Shown here in pieces: positions 27,782 to 36,974 of a stretch of DNA of 64,000 nucleotides; position 1 is the first letter of the stretch; every line of letters begins with the position of its first letter. The notes under the pieces are model-generated. The model was not told the origin of the DNA and searched no databases. It saw nothing but the letters and a program-made list of their open reading frames with translations. Source of the DNA: Paraburkholderia nodosa (GTDB lineage: Bacteria > Pseudomonadota > Gammaproteobacteria > Burkholderiales > Burkholderiaceae); the NCBI RefSeq assembly GCF_001718195.1, contig NZ_MCNV01000013.1, positions 1-64,000 of the forward strand, in the 5' to 3' direction. The translations under genes and the position numbers were made by a program.

Positions 27782-28198
27782 CTATGGTTTGGGCTCGGTG
27801 ACGAATCCGATCTTCGTCAGGCCGCCTGCATAGGCAGCTGACATCACTTGTGCCACCGCTTCGTATGCCACCTTGCGATCTGCGCCGAGATGCAGTTCGG
27901 GAAGCGGGTTCTCGTGTGCGGCCGCGGCGATTTTCGCGCGCAGCGCACTGGGGGTGACTGGCTGCCCGTCCCATAGCACGGTGCCATTGGCCTCGATCGA
28001 AACATTGACCTGCGCCGCCTTCGCGTCCTCCTTCTGACTGCTTGCGTGTGGTAGTTCAATTTTTACCGCATGGCGCAGCGCAGGGATCGTCACCATAAAG
28101 ACGATGAGTAAAACCAGCATGACGTCGACGAGCGGCGTCATGTTGATTTCGCCCATCAGACCATCGTCTTCGTCGTCACTAAACGGGGTTATGGCCAT
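27782..28198 (-). CDS. exbD: ExbD, TonB-system inner-membrane protein
   Basis: The 138-residue protein has one membrane helix (about residues 23-42) containing the proton-pathway Asp25 in MTPLVDVMLVLLIVF, and a periplasmic domain ending in GGLTKIGFVTEP. With ExbB it uses the proton gradient to energise TonB. It lies 15 bp below exbB in the same operon. Confidence 0.95.
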   Translation of the reverse strand: MAITPFSDDEDDGLMGEINMTPLVDVMLVLLIVFMVTIPALRHAVKIELPHASSQKEDAKAAQVNVSIEANGTVLWDGQPVTPSALRAKIAAAAHENPLPELHLGADRKVAYEAVAQVMSAAYAGGLTKIGFVTEPKP

Positions 28199-28213
28199 TG
28201 CCGTATCTCGAGG

Positions 28214-28945
28214 TCAGTCGCTGCCGGTGGCGAGCCGCAGGCCGCTGTCGTGGACAGGCGGCGAGAGGCTCGAACCGGTCACGACGTACGCGTGAAGCCG
28301 ATGCGCGAACCGCCTCAGCTTTCCGGCGAGCGCCTTGTTGGCGCGCGTCAACGCGTTGTAGCCCAGCACGGCGGGAATGGCCACGAAAAGGCCGAATGCC
28401 GTCATGATCAGCGCTTCGCCGACGGGGCCCGCGACCTGGTCGATCGACGACTCGCCAGTCGCCCCAACCGCCAGCATGGCGTGATAGATGCCCCACACCG
28501 TACCCAGCAATCCGACGAACGGCGCAGTGCTGCCGATCGATGCCAGGATCGAAAGACCGCCCTGCATTTGGGCGGCACTCTCGTCCATCGTGTCTTTCAG
28601 GCAGCGCGTTATCCAGTCGGATACGTCCATGCGCTCGCGCAAAAGCGGCTGCGCGCTGCGATGATGATCGGCGGCCTCCTTGCCGGCCAGCGCGAGTGCG
28701 AGAAACGGATTGTCTCGCGTGGTGCTTGCGCGGTTTTCCGGTTGCCATGCCCCGTCCGTGAAATCGTCGAGTTGTGCGATTGTCGGATCGATGTCGCGAG
28801 CCAGTTTTTTGAGCCGGATGACATTCCAGCCCTTGACGATGATCACGCTCCACGAGAGCACCGACATGACCAGCAGTACGAGCGCGATGCCGCGCGTCAC
28901 AAAGTCTCCGGCTGCCAGGAAGTGCGAAATACCATAGTTTTGCAT
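28214..28945 (-). CDS. exbB: ExbB, TonB-system proton channel protein
   Basis: The 243-residue MotA/TolQ/ExbB protein has membrane segments near residues 17-37, 120-145 and 160-190. The family signature LSILASIGSTAPFVGLLGTV followed by GPVGEALIMTAFGLFVAIPAV is present. AGGGAACC precedes the ATG. It lies between tonB and exbD. Confidence 0.95.
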   Translation of the reverse strand: MQNYGISHFLAAGDFVTRGIALVLLVMSVLSWSVIIVKGWNVIRLKKLARDIDPTIAQLDDFTDGAWQPENRASTTRDNPFLALALAGKEAADHHRSAQPLLRERMDVSDWITRCLKDTMDESAAQMQGGLSILASIGSTAPFVGLLGTVWGIYHAMLAVGATGESSIDQVAGPVGEALIMTAFGLFVAIPAVLGYNALTRANKALAGKLRRFAHRLHAYVVTGSSLSPPVHDSGLRLATGSD

Positions 28946-28970
28946 GGCGGGTTCCCTATAAACGTCCGCA

Positions 28971-29747
28971 CTAGTTGTTCAGGGCGAATACGAAAGGCAC
29001 AGACGTCGGCACACGGCGTGGCGTTCCGTTCTCGAGATACGGCTGGCACGTGCTGTCGCGCACAGCGGCAAGCGCCGCTTCGTCGAGGCGGTCGTGCCCG
29101 CTGCCGCTCTTCAGTTCCACGGATTCAGGCTGGCCCGTCAGTCCTACGATGAATTTCACCATCACAGAACCTGTTTCGCCTCGTCGTTGCGAGAGCGCCG
29201 GGTAGGGCGGTTGTGCAATGCTGCAATGCAGATGCGAGATATCCTGCGGAGCGGCCAGTGCGATTGTTGGGCGGGTGGAGACGGCATCGGGCGACGACGC
29301 GGCTGCCTGCTGTGCAGCGGCCATGGGTGCCGCCGGTGTCGAGGTGGAGGTAGAGCTCGACTGCGCCGAGACGGGTTCGGTTGCAGCAAGCCTGCGCGGT
29401 GAGGGAGTCATGGTTTCACGCAGCGTCGTCACATGATTCGGTTTCCTGATATTTTGCGGCTGCACCTTCGGCTTCGCAATGTCGACGGATGTCGCACGGT
29501 GCTCGAGCGGGGAAGGAGGCGACTGCGCGACGGCAGGTGCCGTAACCGGCGCGGGACTCAGCAACTCGGCCGTGATCGTGCGCGGCTCGGCGGCCGGCGG
29601 CACAGGATCGTTGCGACTGCTCGACACGATCGCGAGTAGCGCCGCGTGTATGGCAGCGACGACAACGATGGCGCTCGTTGCGCGGACATTGGGTCTGTCG
29701 GGCCATGCCGGCTCGCGATCGGCAATAAAAGGAAGCGAAATGTGCAT
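28971..29747 (-). CDS. tonB: TonB energy-transducing protein
   Basis: The 258-residue protein has one N-terminal membrane segment (about residues 22-42), a Pro/Ser/Ala-rich periplasmic linker and the TonB C-terminal domain (about 178-256: PPYPALSQRRGETGSVMVKF, then SGHDRLDEAALAAVRDSTCQP). It is the first gene of the tonB-exbB-exbD group, 26 bp above exbB, and probably serves the receptor at 25436-27625. Confidence 0.92.
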   Translation of the reverse strand: MHISLPFIADREPAWPDRPNVRATSAIVVVAAIHAALLAIVSSSRNDPVPPAAEPRTITAELLSPAPVTAPAVAQSPPSPLEHRATSVDIAKPKVQPQNIRKPNHVTTLRETMTPSPRRLAATEPVSAQSSSTSTSTPAAPMAAAQQAAASSPDAVSTRPTIALAAPQDISHLHCSIAQPPYPALSQRRGETGSVMVKFIVGLTGQPESVELKSGSGHDRLDEAALAAVRDSTCQPYLENGTPRRVPTSVPFVFALNN

Positions 29748-29805
29748 GCGTTAGATCCGGTTCAAGCGGTTCGCTTTATCGAACGTCTGCGCAGTCGATG
29801 CCAAC

Positions 29806-29833
29806 GGGCGGCTGCCCCTATGGACAGCCGCCC
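29806..29833 (-). terminator. GC hairpin between the phosphoesterase gene and tonB
   Basis: The inverted repeat GGGCGGCTG (29806-29814)/CAGCCGCCC (29825-29833) lies after the stop of the 29912-32806 gene. No T-run follows, so it is a weak or rho-assisted terminator candidate separating that gene from tonB. Confidence 0.45.
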
Positions 29834-29911
29834 GCCGATGCCAGCTACAGTGCGCTTAACGCAGCGGGCGTCACGATCCCGTCAACGCGACGCCCGGACG
29901 ACGTGATTCGC

Positions 29912-32806
29912 TCAATCGTCATCGTCGTCAGCAGCGGCGACCGTCTTCGCGCCATCGGTCGTGGGCTTCGTATAGACCGAGTGCGGCTCCGGATACGGCT
30001 TATTGCCCATCACGCCCGCCCACAGCACGCGGTTGAACACTTCCGGCGGGACGCGATCTTCCTTGGAGAAGTCGAAGCCCTTCGTCGCGTTCGCCCAGTA
30101 GGTCGCGTCATGCAGCGGGTGAATGTCCGGACCCTGTGCATACTGGTTGCCGTCGTTGCCGCTCGACGTCGGGCCAGTCGCCACGTTGCCCACGTTCGTG
30201 CCCTTCAGGATCGTCGACGCAACGGCGGTGTAGGTCCACGAACCGTCCGAACCGGTGTCGAAGACATCGGCCATCGGTTGCGCGTACGCCGTGTTCAGGT
30301 CGATGTGCTGGGTGCCGAGCACGTCTTCCATGGTGCGGACCGCGTTGACCTGGCTGTAGGCGGTGCTGACCACGGCGTTCTTCTTCACATACGCGCCAAC
30401 GACGTAGGCCGGAGCACGGTGCGAATCGACGTGATCGGAGCCGGCCTGCGAGTCGTCTTCGACCACCACGATCAGCGTGCTTTTCGCGTACGGGCTGTGC
30501 GCGACCGTCTCGATCAGCTTGCCGACCGCGAAGTCGTTGTCCGCTTGCTCCTGCTCGGCCGTGCCCATCTGGCCGACGTTCTGCGCATAGCTGCCGGTGT
30601 GATCGGAACCCATGCGGACGAATTCAAACGACGGGAGATGGCCGTTCGCGACGTACTGCTGGAATTCGCGGTTCCATTCGAGTTCGCGGAACGTGTCCGG
30701 ATAGGCCTGGTCGAAGCCGCGATAGTACGGGTCCGTCAAGGTGACGAGCGACGGCTTGAGCGGGTAGACCTGAATATTGCCGGAGGCAAACGGGGTGAGG
30801 AGGGGGCTGGCGATCGTGCCGATCGAGCCGGTGTTGTTGACCATGCCGCCGTAGTTGCGGACCGTACCGCCGGCTTGCAGCACCGCATCGTAGATGCTCG
30901 CTTTCTGATAGCCGAACGGGGCATCCGGCACCGAGATATCGGCGATTCCCGGCAGCGCGTTCGCCGTGCCGCCCGGCAGCGACGACGTTACCGTGGAGTA
31001 GGCGCCGCCCGAGACGGTGTCGCGCATGGCAGTCGTGGCGAGGCCGACCGGCAGACCGCGGTTGGCGCCTTCGGATTCATACGACATGCCGCGGCTTACG
31101 CCAGCGTAGTTTTCCTGCTGCGAAACCTCCTCGGTCGGCGTGACGTGCGCATGCTGCACCCACGACCAGCCGTCCATCGAACCATCGCCCGGATCGGTGA
31201 AGTTGTCGATCGTGACGAAGTTGCCGGCGATATTGTGGAAGTTCGGCGTGGTCGACTTGCCATACATCGTCAGCGAGGGATCGCCGTTCGAGCCGTTGCC
31301 AAGGTCGCCGAGGATCTGGTCGAACGTGCGATTTTCCTTGACGACATAAATCACATGCTTGATGTGATCGCGCAGGAAATGCATCGTTTGGCGCTCGCTT
31401 TCCGACTCTCTGATCGAGTAGTGATTGTTTTCAGCGACCTGGCTGGTCAGCCGGGCAAGCGCGTCGCCCCGCGGAACCGGTGCGCTCACGAGGCTGCTCT
31501 GCTCGAGACCGAACTGGTACTGCGCCGAGGTACCCGAGGTGTACAGCGGGTTCGGACCGGTGTTCGACTTGCCATTGATGATGTACATCTGCGACCCGTC
31601 GGCGCTCAGCGTGATGTCCTTGGGCGCATAGGCTGTCGGGATCAGGCCGGTGACGTGGTAGCCTTCGTCGCCATCGAGCGAGATCACGGCGATCGAGTTG
31701 TCGCCATTGTTGACCGCATACAGGGTTCTGCCGTCGCGTGACACGGTCACGTTCACCGTGTCGCGGCCGCTGTACTTCTTGTTGTTGCCGTGGCCCTGAT
31801 CGTCGCGGTCGCCGTCGCCGGACTGGCTGGCGATGTCGATCGTCCTCTCGACCCTGTGGCTGGCGGTATTGATGACCGCAACCTGGTCGGTGTTCGCCAC
31901 GGCGACATAGAGTTTCGACTGATCGGGCGAGAGGGTCATGCCATAAGCATTGCCTTTCACCGGGATGCGAGTGATGAATTGCGGTGCGGCCGGGTTCGAC
32001 AGGTTCAGCACCACGACTTCACGGTCCCGCACCGACGAGATAAACGCGGTGTCGTCGGACTTCAGTGAGACGGCCCACGGGTATTCGCCACCTGCGGCGC
32101 CTTGCGTGCCCGATGTGTTGAACGGACGCAGATCGTATTCCGACGTAACCGTGTTCGTCGTCGTGTCGATGATGGTAATCGAGTCGTTGTAGTTGTTCGC
32201 AACGACGAGGATCCGGCCATTGCCGGAGAGGGCGAGACCACCGGCGTTCGGTTTCACACCGTTGCCGATCCCCTTGCTGTGATTCAGGGCGATGGCTGCG
32301 GTTTGCGACCATTGGGCCGACGGAAGCGCCGATGGGCGGCCGTACACGTAGACCGCGTCGTCAGCGCCGCCGGTGCCGTACAGGGTCTGGTTTCCATTCC
32401 AGACGAGGCCATCGAACGCGTTGTTCTGGTGAATGGCCTGGACGAACTTCGGATTGGCCTTGTTGGCGCCCGACACGTCATAGATGAATATGTACTGAGT
32501 CGAGTCAGTCTTGTCGAGCGTGCTGTTACTGGGGCCCGTGTAGACGGTGTTGTAGCCTGCCGTGATCACGGCGAGGGTATTACCGTCCGGGCTGAGTTGC
32601 GACCGGATGGCGCCGCTGACGACCTGGGTCGGCTTTGCGGCGAGTTGCGGGTTGAGCAACTGCTGCACAGCACCCGGAATGGCTCCCGGGGAGATGAACT
32701 GGCCCGTCGGCAGAAGTTCCATGTTGCCTTGCGGCGGTGCTGCAAATGCAATACAGCTAGTCAGTAATCCTAATGCAATGCCAGATTGAACGACGTTTCG
32801 ATTCAT
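29912..32806 (-). CDS. YncE-type beta-propeller fused to a phosphoesterase domain
   Basis: The 964-residue exported protein starts at the ATG at 32806 with GGAGAG upstream; a signal peptide is cleaved near FAA-P. Residues about 50-430 form YncE-like propeller repeats (LSPDGNTLAVI, LSGNGRILVVANNYNDSI, LSPDQSKLYVAVANTDQVAV). Residues about 470-830 are an alkaline phosphatase-superfamily phosphoesterase (HVIYVVKENRTFDQILGDLG, VEDDSQAGSDHVDSHRAP). It ends in five Asp residues. The substrate is unknown; phospholipase or phosphodiesterase activity is possible. Confidence 0.9.
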   Translation of the reverse strand: MNRNVVQSGIALGLLTSCIAFAAPPQGNMELLPTGQFISPGAIPGAVQQLLNPQLAAKPTQVVSGAIRSQLSPDGNTLAVITAGYNTVYTGPSNSTLDKTDSTQYIFIYDVSGANKANPKFVQAIHQNNAFDGLVWNGNQTLYGTGGADDAVYVYGRPSALPSAQWSQTAAIALNHSKGIGNGVKPNAGGLALSGNGRILVVANNYNDSITIIDTTTNTVTSEYDLRPFNTSGTQGAAGGEYPWAVSLKSDDTAFISSVRDREVVVLNLSNPAAPQFITRIPVKGNAYGMTLSPDQSKLYVAVANTDQVAVINTASHRVERTIDIASQSGDGDRDDQGHGNNKKYSGRDTVNVTVSRDGRTLYAVNNGDNSIAVISLDGDEGYHVTGLIPTAYAPKDITLSADGSQMYIINGKSNTGPNPLYTSGTSAQYQFGLEQSSLVSAPVPRGDALARLTSQVAENNHYSIRESESERQTMHFLRDHIKHVIYVVKENRTFDQILGDLGNGSNGDPSLTMYGKSTTPNFHNIAGNFVTIDNFTDPGDGSMDGWSWVQHAHVTPTEEVSQQENYAGVSRGMSYESEGANRGLPVGLATTAMRDTVSGGAYSTVTSSLPGGTANALPGIADISVPDAPFGYQKASIYDAVLQAGGTVRNYGGMVNNTGSIGTIASPLLTPFASGNIQVYPLKPSLVTLTDPYYRGFDQAYPDTFRELEWNREFQQYVANGHLPSFEFVRMGSDHTGSYAQNVGQMGTAEQEQADNDFAVGKLIETVAHSPYAKSTLIVVVEDDSQAGSDHVDSHRAPAYVVGAYVKKNAVVSTAYSQVNAVRTMEDVLGTQHIDLNTAYAQPMADVFDTGSDGSWTYTAVASTILKGTNVGNVATGPTSSGNDGNQYAQGPDIHPLHDATYWANATKGFDFSKEDRVPPEVFNRVLWAGVMGNKPYPEPHSVYTKPTTDGAKTVAAADDDDD

Positions 32807-33596
32807 TTTGGTTCTCTCCAGATAATCAAAACAGAAAAGCCAAATTCGATTCAAGCGGAATCATTTGTCAGGTCTGTTGCCCCTGATTGCGGAGACGTGC
32901 AAGCGATTGGACCAGGTGGGATGTATTGCAGTGGCGCCATCCCGGCGCTTTCAGCCCGGTAACATTTAGTCAGTTTCGAATGTCAATCGAATGACATGTT
33001 CTGAGCGTGGATATTCAGAATGCGAATCGTTCTCTGTTGCTTCGTCGGTTATTTCGGCATACTGAGTTATATATGTGCCGAAAAAATGAGGTCGAGGTGC
33101 GACGCAGGGGTGTCGCTAGCCGTCTTTGGTGCGCGGTCGGGGCCCGGTGCATTGTGGCACTCAATGCCTGTGTGGTTGCGCAACGGTTCGCCATAGAGGC
33201 TACGAGTCTTGCATGACAGATAGGTGAAGGTTGCAGAGGCCGGCTATCGTCTCGTTGCGCTCGCAAGCAAGATGCGCAGATTCTTCGATACATAAGATGG
33301 CATGTCTACTCGCATGTTGTCCCTCGCGTCGAAATCAGGCTGCCCAAAATGGGCAGTTTAACCGGTGTTGATGGCCGGGATGCGCCACGTCGAGGACACG
33401 TCATACCTTTCTCTATCCTTTTATTCACCTTTCATTTCGAAAGATTGACGGAGCTTCCTCGGCACTGCCCGCGGCGAATTCCCTAAACAAGAAAGAATAG
33501 ATGCCGCTACGCCTAAAGCTTTGACGCGAGGCAGATCGTCGTCGCGGGCAAGAGCATGGATCAGCGAAAAGGAATCTGAGCGAGAACCGGTAACTC
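32807..33596. other. Intergenic region, 790 bp
   Basis: No gene is credible here; the few open frames lack ribosome sites and family sense. It holds a PhoB-like dyad at 32980-32997 and a small palindrome CTGCCC-AAAAT-GGGCAG at 33340-33356 followed by TTTAA, which may be an operator or weak terminator. Confidence 0.5.
32980..32997 (-). promoter_or_regulatory. Candidate PhoB-like box or dyad
   Basis: ATGTCA and TGACAT form a perfect inverted repeat with a 6-bp spacer. Read on the minus strand the same bases give TGTCAT and, 11 bp later, TGACAT, close to the direct repeats of a PhoB box. It is about 175 bp upstream of the phosphoesterase gene it could control. Confidence 0.3.
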
Positions 33597-34481
33597 CTAC
33601 GCAAATCGCAAATCCCACAACACATCGAGTACGTGTTGCGTGGAACGTTCAACGTACCCCGCGCGATATGCAATGCCGAGCCGTCGCCACAACGCCGGGC
33701 GCAGTGGACGCATGACAATGCGATTGTCGGGTAATGGCGTGGTGGCCTCATGGGGCAAGAGCGCTGCGCCGTAACCCGCCGCTACCAGACTCTTGATCGC
33801 GTCGTTGTAGTTGAGCTGTATGCGCGGCGAAGGATGGTGCCCCGCCGTCGCGAACCACTCCGCAGTCAGACGCGAGAGACGCGTGGTCGAGTCATTGAGA
33901 ATGAGCGGTTGGGCGGCGAGCCATTCGGGGGTGACGCGGGCCGGACACCGCCAATGCGCCGGCACAAAGGCCATCACAGGGTCGCGGCGCCAAGGCTTTA
34001 TCACGAGTCCAGGCACCGGGGGCTGAGGCAGCGCGACCAGCCCGACATCCAGCGTTCCATCCACCAGCCGGGACAGCGTTTCTTGCGAAGTCAGCACTGC
34101 AATCTGAATGTCGATGGCAGGGTGGTGCTCGCGCAGGACCTCGAGCGCTTGCGGCAGCAGGTGCGCAATCACGCCCGTGGACGCGCCGAGACGCGCACGC
34201 CCTTCGAGCCCCTCTACCTGGCGTTGAATATCGTCTAACGCCTGCTCCGCGTCGGCCAGCAGTCGGCGCGCGCGCTCCACCAGCACCTCGCCGAGCGAGG
34301 TCGGCCCCACATTTCCGCGCTTGCGTAACAGGAGGGGAGCCCCAACGCGGTCTTCGAGTTCGGCGATGTGAAGGCTGACCGTTGGCGGCGCCAGGTGCAA
34401 TGCACGCGCCGCATCGGCAAATGAACCACGGTCGGTGACGGCGACCAGAGTGCGCAGGCGGTCCAGGCTGATCTCTCGCAT
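33597..34481 (-). CDS. LysR-family regulator, divergent from argC
   Basis: The 294-residue protein has the N-terminal winged helix (RTLVAVTDRGSFADAARALH, HLAPPTVSLHIAELED, about residues 10-55) and a LysR substrate-binding domain (about 90-290). The family matches regulators of small amino-acid or transport genes but the effector is unknown. It starts 139 bp from argC on the other strand, and dyads in the gap suggest it controls argC and itself. Confidence 0.9.
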   Translation of the reverse strand: MREISLDRLRTLVAVTDRGSFADAARALHLAPPTVSLHIAELEDRVGAPLLLRKRGNVGPTSLGEVLVERARRLLADAEQALDDIQRQVEGLEGRARLGASTGVIAHLLPQALEVLREHHPAIDIQIAVLTSQETLSRLVDGTLDVGLVALPQPPVPGLVIKPWRRDPVMAFVPAHWRCPARVTPEWLAAQPLILNDSTTRLSRLTAEWFATAGHHPSPRIQLNYNDAIKSLVAAGYGAALLPHEATTPLPDNRIVMRPLRPALWRRLGIAYRAGYVERSTQHVLDVLWDLRFA

Positions 34482-34493
34482 GACGACGTCCAG

Positions 34494-34533
34494 ATTCAGA
34501 AAAACTGAATGTTTGCGTTGTGAAATTCAACTT
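34494..34533. promoter_or_regulatory. Two dyads in the LysR-argC intergenic region
   Basis: ATTCAG-AAAAA-CTGAAT is a perfect 17-bp inverted repeat at 34494-34510. A second dyad GTTG-N7-CAAC follows at about 34518-34532 (GTTGTGAAATTCAAC). Both fit the T-N11-A style of LysR sites and lie next to the regulator's start codon. Confidence 0.55.
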
Positions 34534-34620
34534 TCCCTATTCTAGCCGTCCGCGCAACATAGGGGTTCGCTTTACCTCGGTTCAACTGTTCCAATCCATA
34601 GTCAGCGGAGTCATCCACAT

Positions 34621-35550
34621 ATGAGCTCTCCCGTAGTTTTCATCGACGGCGACCAAGGCACCACCGGGCTGCAAATCCACGACCGGCTGCGCAACCGGAC
34701 CGACATCAGACTGTTCACACTTGCCGCTGCCCAGCGCAAAGATTCGCGGCGTCGCGCAGAAGCCATCAATGCCTGCGACATCGCTATCCTCTGTTTGCCG
34801 GATGCCGCCGCGCGCGAGGCAGTGGGCGCCATTGCCAATCCTGCCGTCCGGGTGATCGACGCAAGCTCCGCTCACCGCACGCAGCCGGACTGGACTTACG
34901 GTTTTCCGGAAATGACGCCGGGGCAGGCTGAGCAAATTGCGAACGCATGTCGGGTCACCAATCCTGGTTGCTATCCGACCGGTGCAGTCGGCCTGCTGCG
35001 TCCGTTGGTGCACGCCGGGCTCATACCGGGCAATTACCCGATCAGCATTCATGCTGTATCCGGCTACTCCGGGCGCGGACGTGCCGGTGTGGAGGAACAT
35101 GAGGGACAGGGAGCCGCCAACGCGCCTTCATACCAGGTCTATGGCCTGGAACTCGCGCACAAACACACGCCGGAGATCCAGCAGCATACCGGGCTTGCGC
35201 AGCGTCCCATCTTCGTTCCTGCGTACGGATCGTTCCGTCAGGGCATCGTGCTGACGGTGCCGCTGGCGTTGCCGCTGCTGGCACCCGGCGTGGATGGCGC
35301 CACGCTACACGCATGCCTCGCACGCCACTATGCCGAGGCAACTCACGTACGAGTTTTGCCGTTGCACGAATCGAGCGCCTTAAAACAGCTGGATCCGCAA
35401 GTACTGAACGGCACGAACGACATGCACGTGAGCGTATTTCACGACGAGGAACACGGGCACGTCCTGCTGTCGGCGGTTTTCGACAATCTTGGCAAAGGCG
35501 CATCCGGAGCTGCGGTTCAGAACCTGAACCTCATGCTCACGCGGCAATAG
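34621..35550 (+). CDS. argC: N-acetyl-gamma-glutamyl-phosphate reductase, type 2
   Basis: ArgC reduces N-acetylglutamyl phosphate to the semialdehyde in arginine synthesis, using NADPH. The 309-residue protein is of the shorter type 2 form, with the nucleotide-binding start VFIDGDQGTTGLQI, DASSAHR at 80-86 and catalytic Cys117 in NPGCYPTG. It is divergent from a LysR regulator and stands apart from other arg genes, so it is probably a second, regulated copy. Confidence 0.93.
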   Translation: MSSPVVFIDGDQGTTGLQIHDRLRNRTDIRLFTLAAAQRKDSRRRAEAINACDIAILCLPDAAAREAVGAIANPAVRVIDASSAHRTQPDWTYGFPEMTPGQAEQIANACRVTNPGCYPTGAVGLLRPLVHAGLIPGNYPISIHAVSGYSGRGRAGVEEHEGQGAANAPSYQVYGLELAHKHTPEIQQHTGLAQRPIFVPAYGSFRQGIVLTVPLALPLLAPGVDGATLHACLARHYAEATHVRVLPLHESSALKQLDPQVLNGTNDMHVSVFHDEEHGHVLLSAVFDNLGKGASGAAVQNLNLMLTRQ

Positions 35551-35705
35551 TGGCCCATGCCTTGAGCTTCCGTTTTCGACGCTGAATGTCTCCTGGTTTT
35601 CGCGGCAGCAGACATTCCTTTAGCGACGCGAAGGAGCGTACCCTTTCGTTGTGAGCCGACTGATGGCGTCGGCGCGCAACTGCCAGTCTTCTATAGGAGA
35701 CGACC

Positions 35706-36173
35706 ATGAAAAAGGAGCGAAAAACAGCCCGGCAAATTCTGTCCGGGAACCCCCGGGAGGTGATCTCGGTCGGCCCCGCGGACTCAGTGCTGACGGCGCT
35801 GCGTCTGATGGCCGATAAGGATGTCACCACCGTGCTGGTGCTGCAGAGCAGCAATCTTGTCGGCATCCTGTCTCAGCGCGATTATGCGCGCAAGGTCGAA
35901 CTGGCCGGGCGCAACGCGGCAGAGACGAAGGTCGGCGAGATCATGACTTCCGAGGTGATTTACGTCACGCCAGAGCATATCTGTGACCAGTGCCTGGCGT
36001 TGATGCATACGAGGCGGATCCGGCATATGCCGGTCATCGATTCAGGACAGGTAATCGGCGTGCTATCCACTAGCGATGTCCTCGAAGAATTGATCCAGGA
36101 AGACGAACATTTCATCAGCATTCTCGAGCATGACATGCTTTACCTGACCGTCGATACGGGTGGCGCCTATTAA
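35706..36173 (+). CDS. Two-CBS-domain protein
   Basis: The 155-residue protein has two CBS domains, about residues 12-68 (VGPADSVLTALRLMADKDVTTV... GILSQRDYARKV) and 78-135 (MTSEVIYVTPEHI... HMPVIDSGQVIGVLSTSDV), and a short C-terminal tail. Tandem CBS pairs bind adenosyl ligands and act as energy sensors. TAGGAGA precedes the ATG. No partner enzyme is adjacent. Confidence 0.9.
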   Translation: MKKERKTARQILSGNPREVISVGPADSVLTALRLMADKDVTTVLVLQSSNLVGILSQRDYARKVELAGRNAAETKVGEIMTSEVIYVTPEHICDQCLALMHTRRIRHMPVIDSGQVIGVLSTSDVLEELIQEDEHFISILEHDMLYLTVDTGGAY

Positions 36174-36276
36174 TTCATTCGCGGGCGGTGAGGAGCGCGC
36201 CAACTGATTCCCGGCCAGATCACCAGCACGCATTTAGCGATGCGCGTGGCCGATCTGACTTTGTCGCAACGCGCCG

Positions 36277-36876
36277 CTATTTGAACTTGACGAGATCCTT
36301 GAAGATCAGCTGAGCCCAGCTATTCCCCTTGGCCTGGACAAGCGAGCCGCCATCCTTGAGCGGGCCTAGCGCAATGGGCGCGAAACCGAGCTGTTCGGCC
36401 AAAGCTGCGACCGGTGCCACCGCATTTTCGTCATCGCTCGACAGAAATACGACACGGCTGCCGCCCTTCACGTTCGGATCAGCGGCCAGAACGGCAGCGG
36501 GCAGATGGTTAAAGCCCTTTACGAACCTGGCGCCGGCAAACGCCCGGGCGACAACCGCGGACGACGGCAGTCCTTCCAGGTCTGCGACGGGAACGCCGAA
36601 AGCATTTGTCGTGTCGATGATCGTCTTGTCCTGCCAGGTCGTGAGCAGTTTCGCGACTTCGCGATGTTCCCAAAACGGAACTGCCAGGAAGATCGTGTCG
36701 GACGCGATCGCATCCTGCAGCGTTCTCGGGACAACGGTGGGGCCGATCGCTCGTGCCTGCTCCATCAACGCATCGGGTGGGCGCCGGCTGGCGACGCTCA
36801 CGTCGATGTTCTTTCTTGCAAACGCTCGGGCGAGCGCCTGGCCTACGGCGCCAAAGCCAATAATCGAATAGCTCAT
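36277..36876 (-). CDS. NADP-binding reductase, F420-reductase-like
   Basis: The 199-residue protein is a compact Rossmann protein with the NADP motif GFGAVGQALARAF and the following IDVSVASRRPPD, then ASDTIFLAVPFWEH, TTNAFGVPV and GARFVKGFNHLPA. This is the NADPH-dependent F420 reductase-like family, which in organisms without F420 has unknown substrates. Upstream at 36941-36950 is a TGGATCA half-site shared with the TetR operators, and the adjacent SDR is on the same strand. Confidence 0.85.
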   Translation of the reverse strand: MSYSIIGFGAVGQALARAFARKNIDVSVASRRPPDALMEQARAIGPTVVPRTLQDAIASDTIFLAVPFWEHREVAKLLTTWQDKTIIDTTNAFGVPVADLEGLPSSAVVARAFAGARFVKGFNHLPAAVLAADPNVKGGSRVVFLSSDDENAVAPVAALAEQLGFAPIALGPLKDGGSLVQAKGNSWAQLIFKDLVKFK

Positions 36877-36940
36877 GCGAACTCTCCATGCAGGCGGAAA
36901 TTCCGCCTATTGATCAGGAATCCATATTTATATACACAAT

Positions 36941-36951
36941 CTGGATCACTC
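36941..36951. promoter_or_regulatory. TGGATCA half-site before the F420-reductase-like gene
   Basis: CTGGATCACTC lies 65 bp upstream of the 36876 start and matches one half of the TetR operators at 37774-37822. It suggests the same repressor also acts here, more weakly. Confidence 0.4.
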
Positions 36952-36974
36952 ACTCCTGGCTTTACGGCACGATT

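Noticed and set aside
29798..31741. Long plus-strand frame of 647 residues
   Set aside because: It is antisense to the phosphoesterase gene; its Arg/Asp/Val-rich composition is that of a GC-rich shadow frame.
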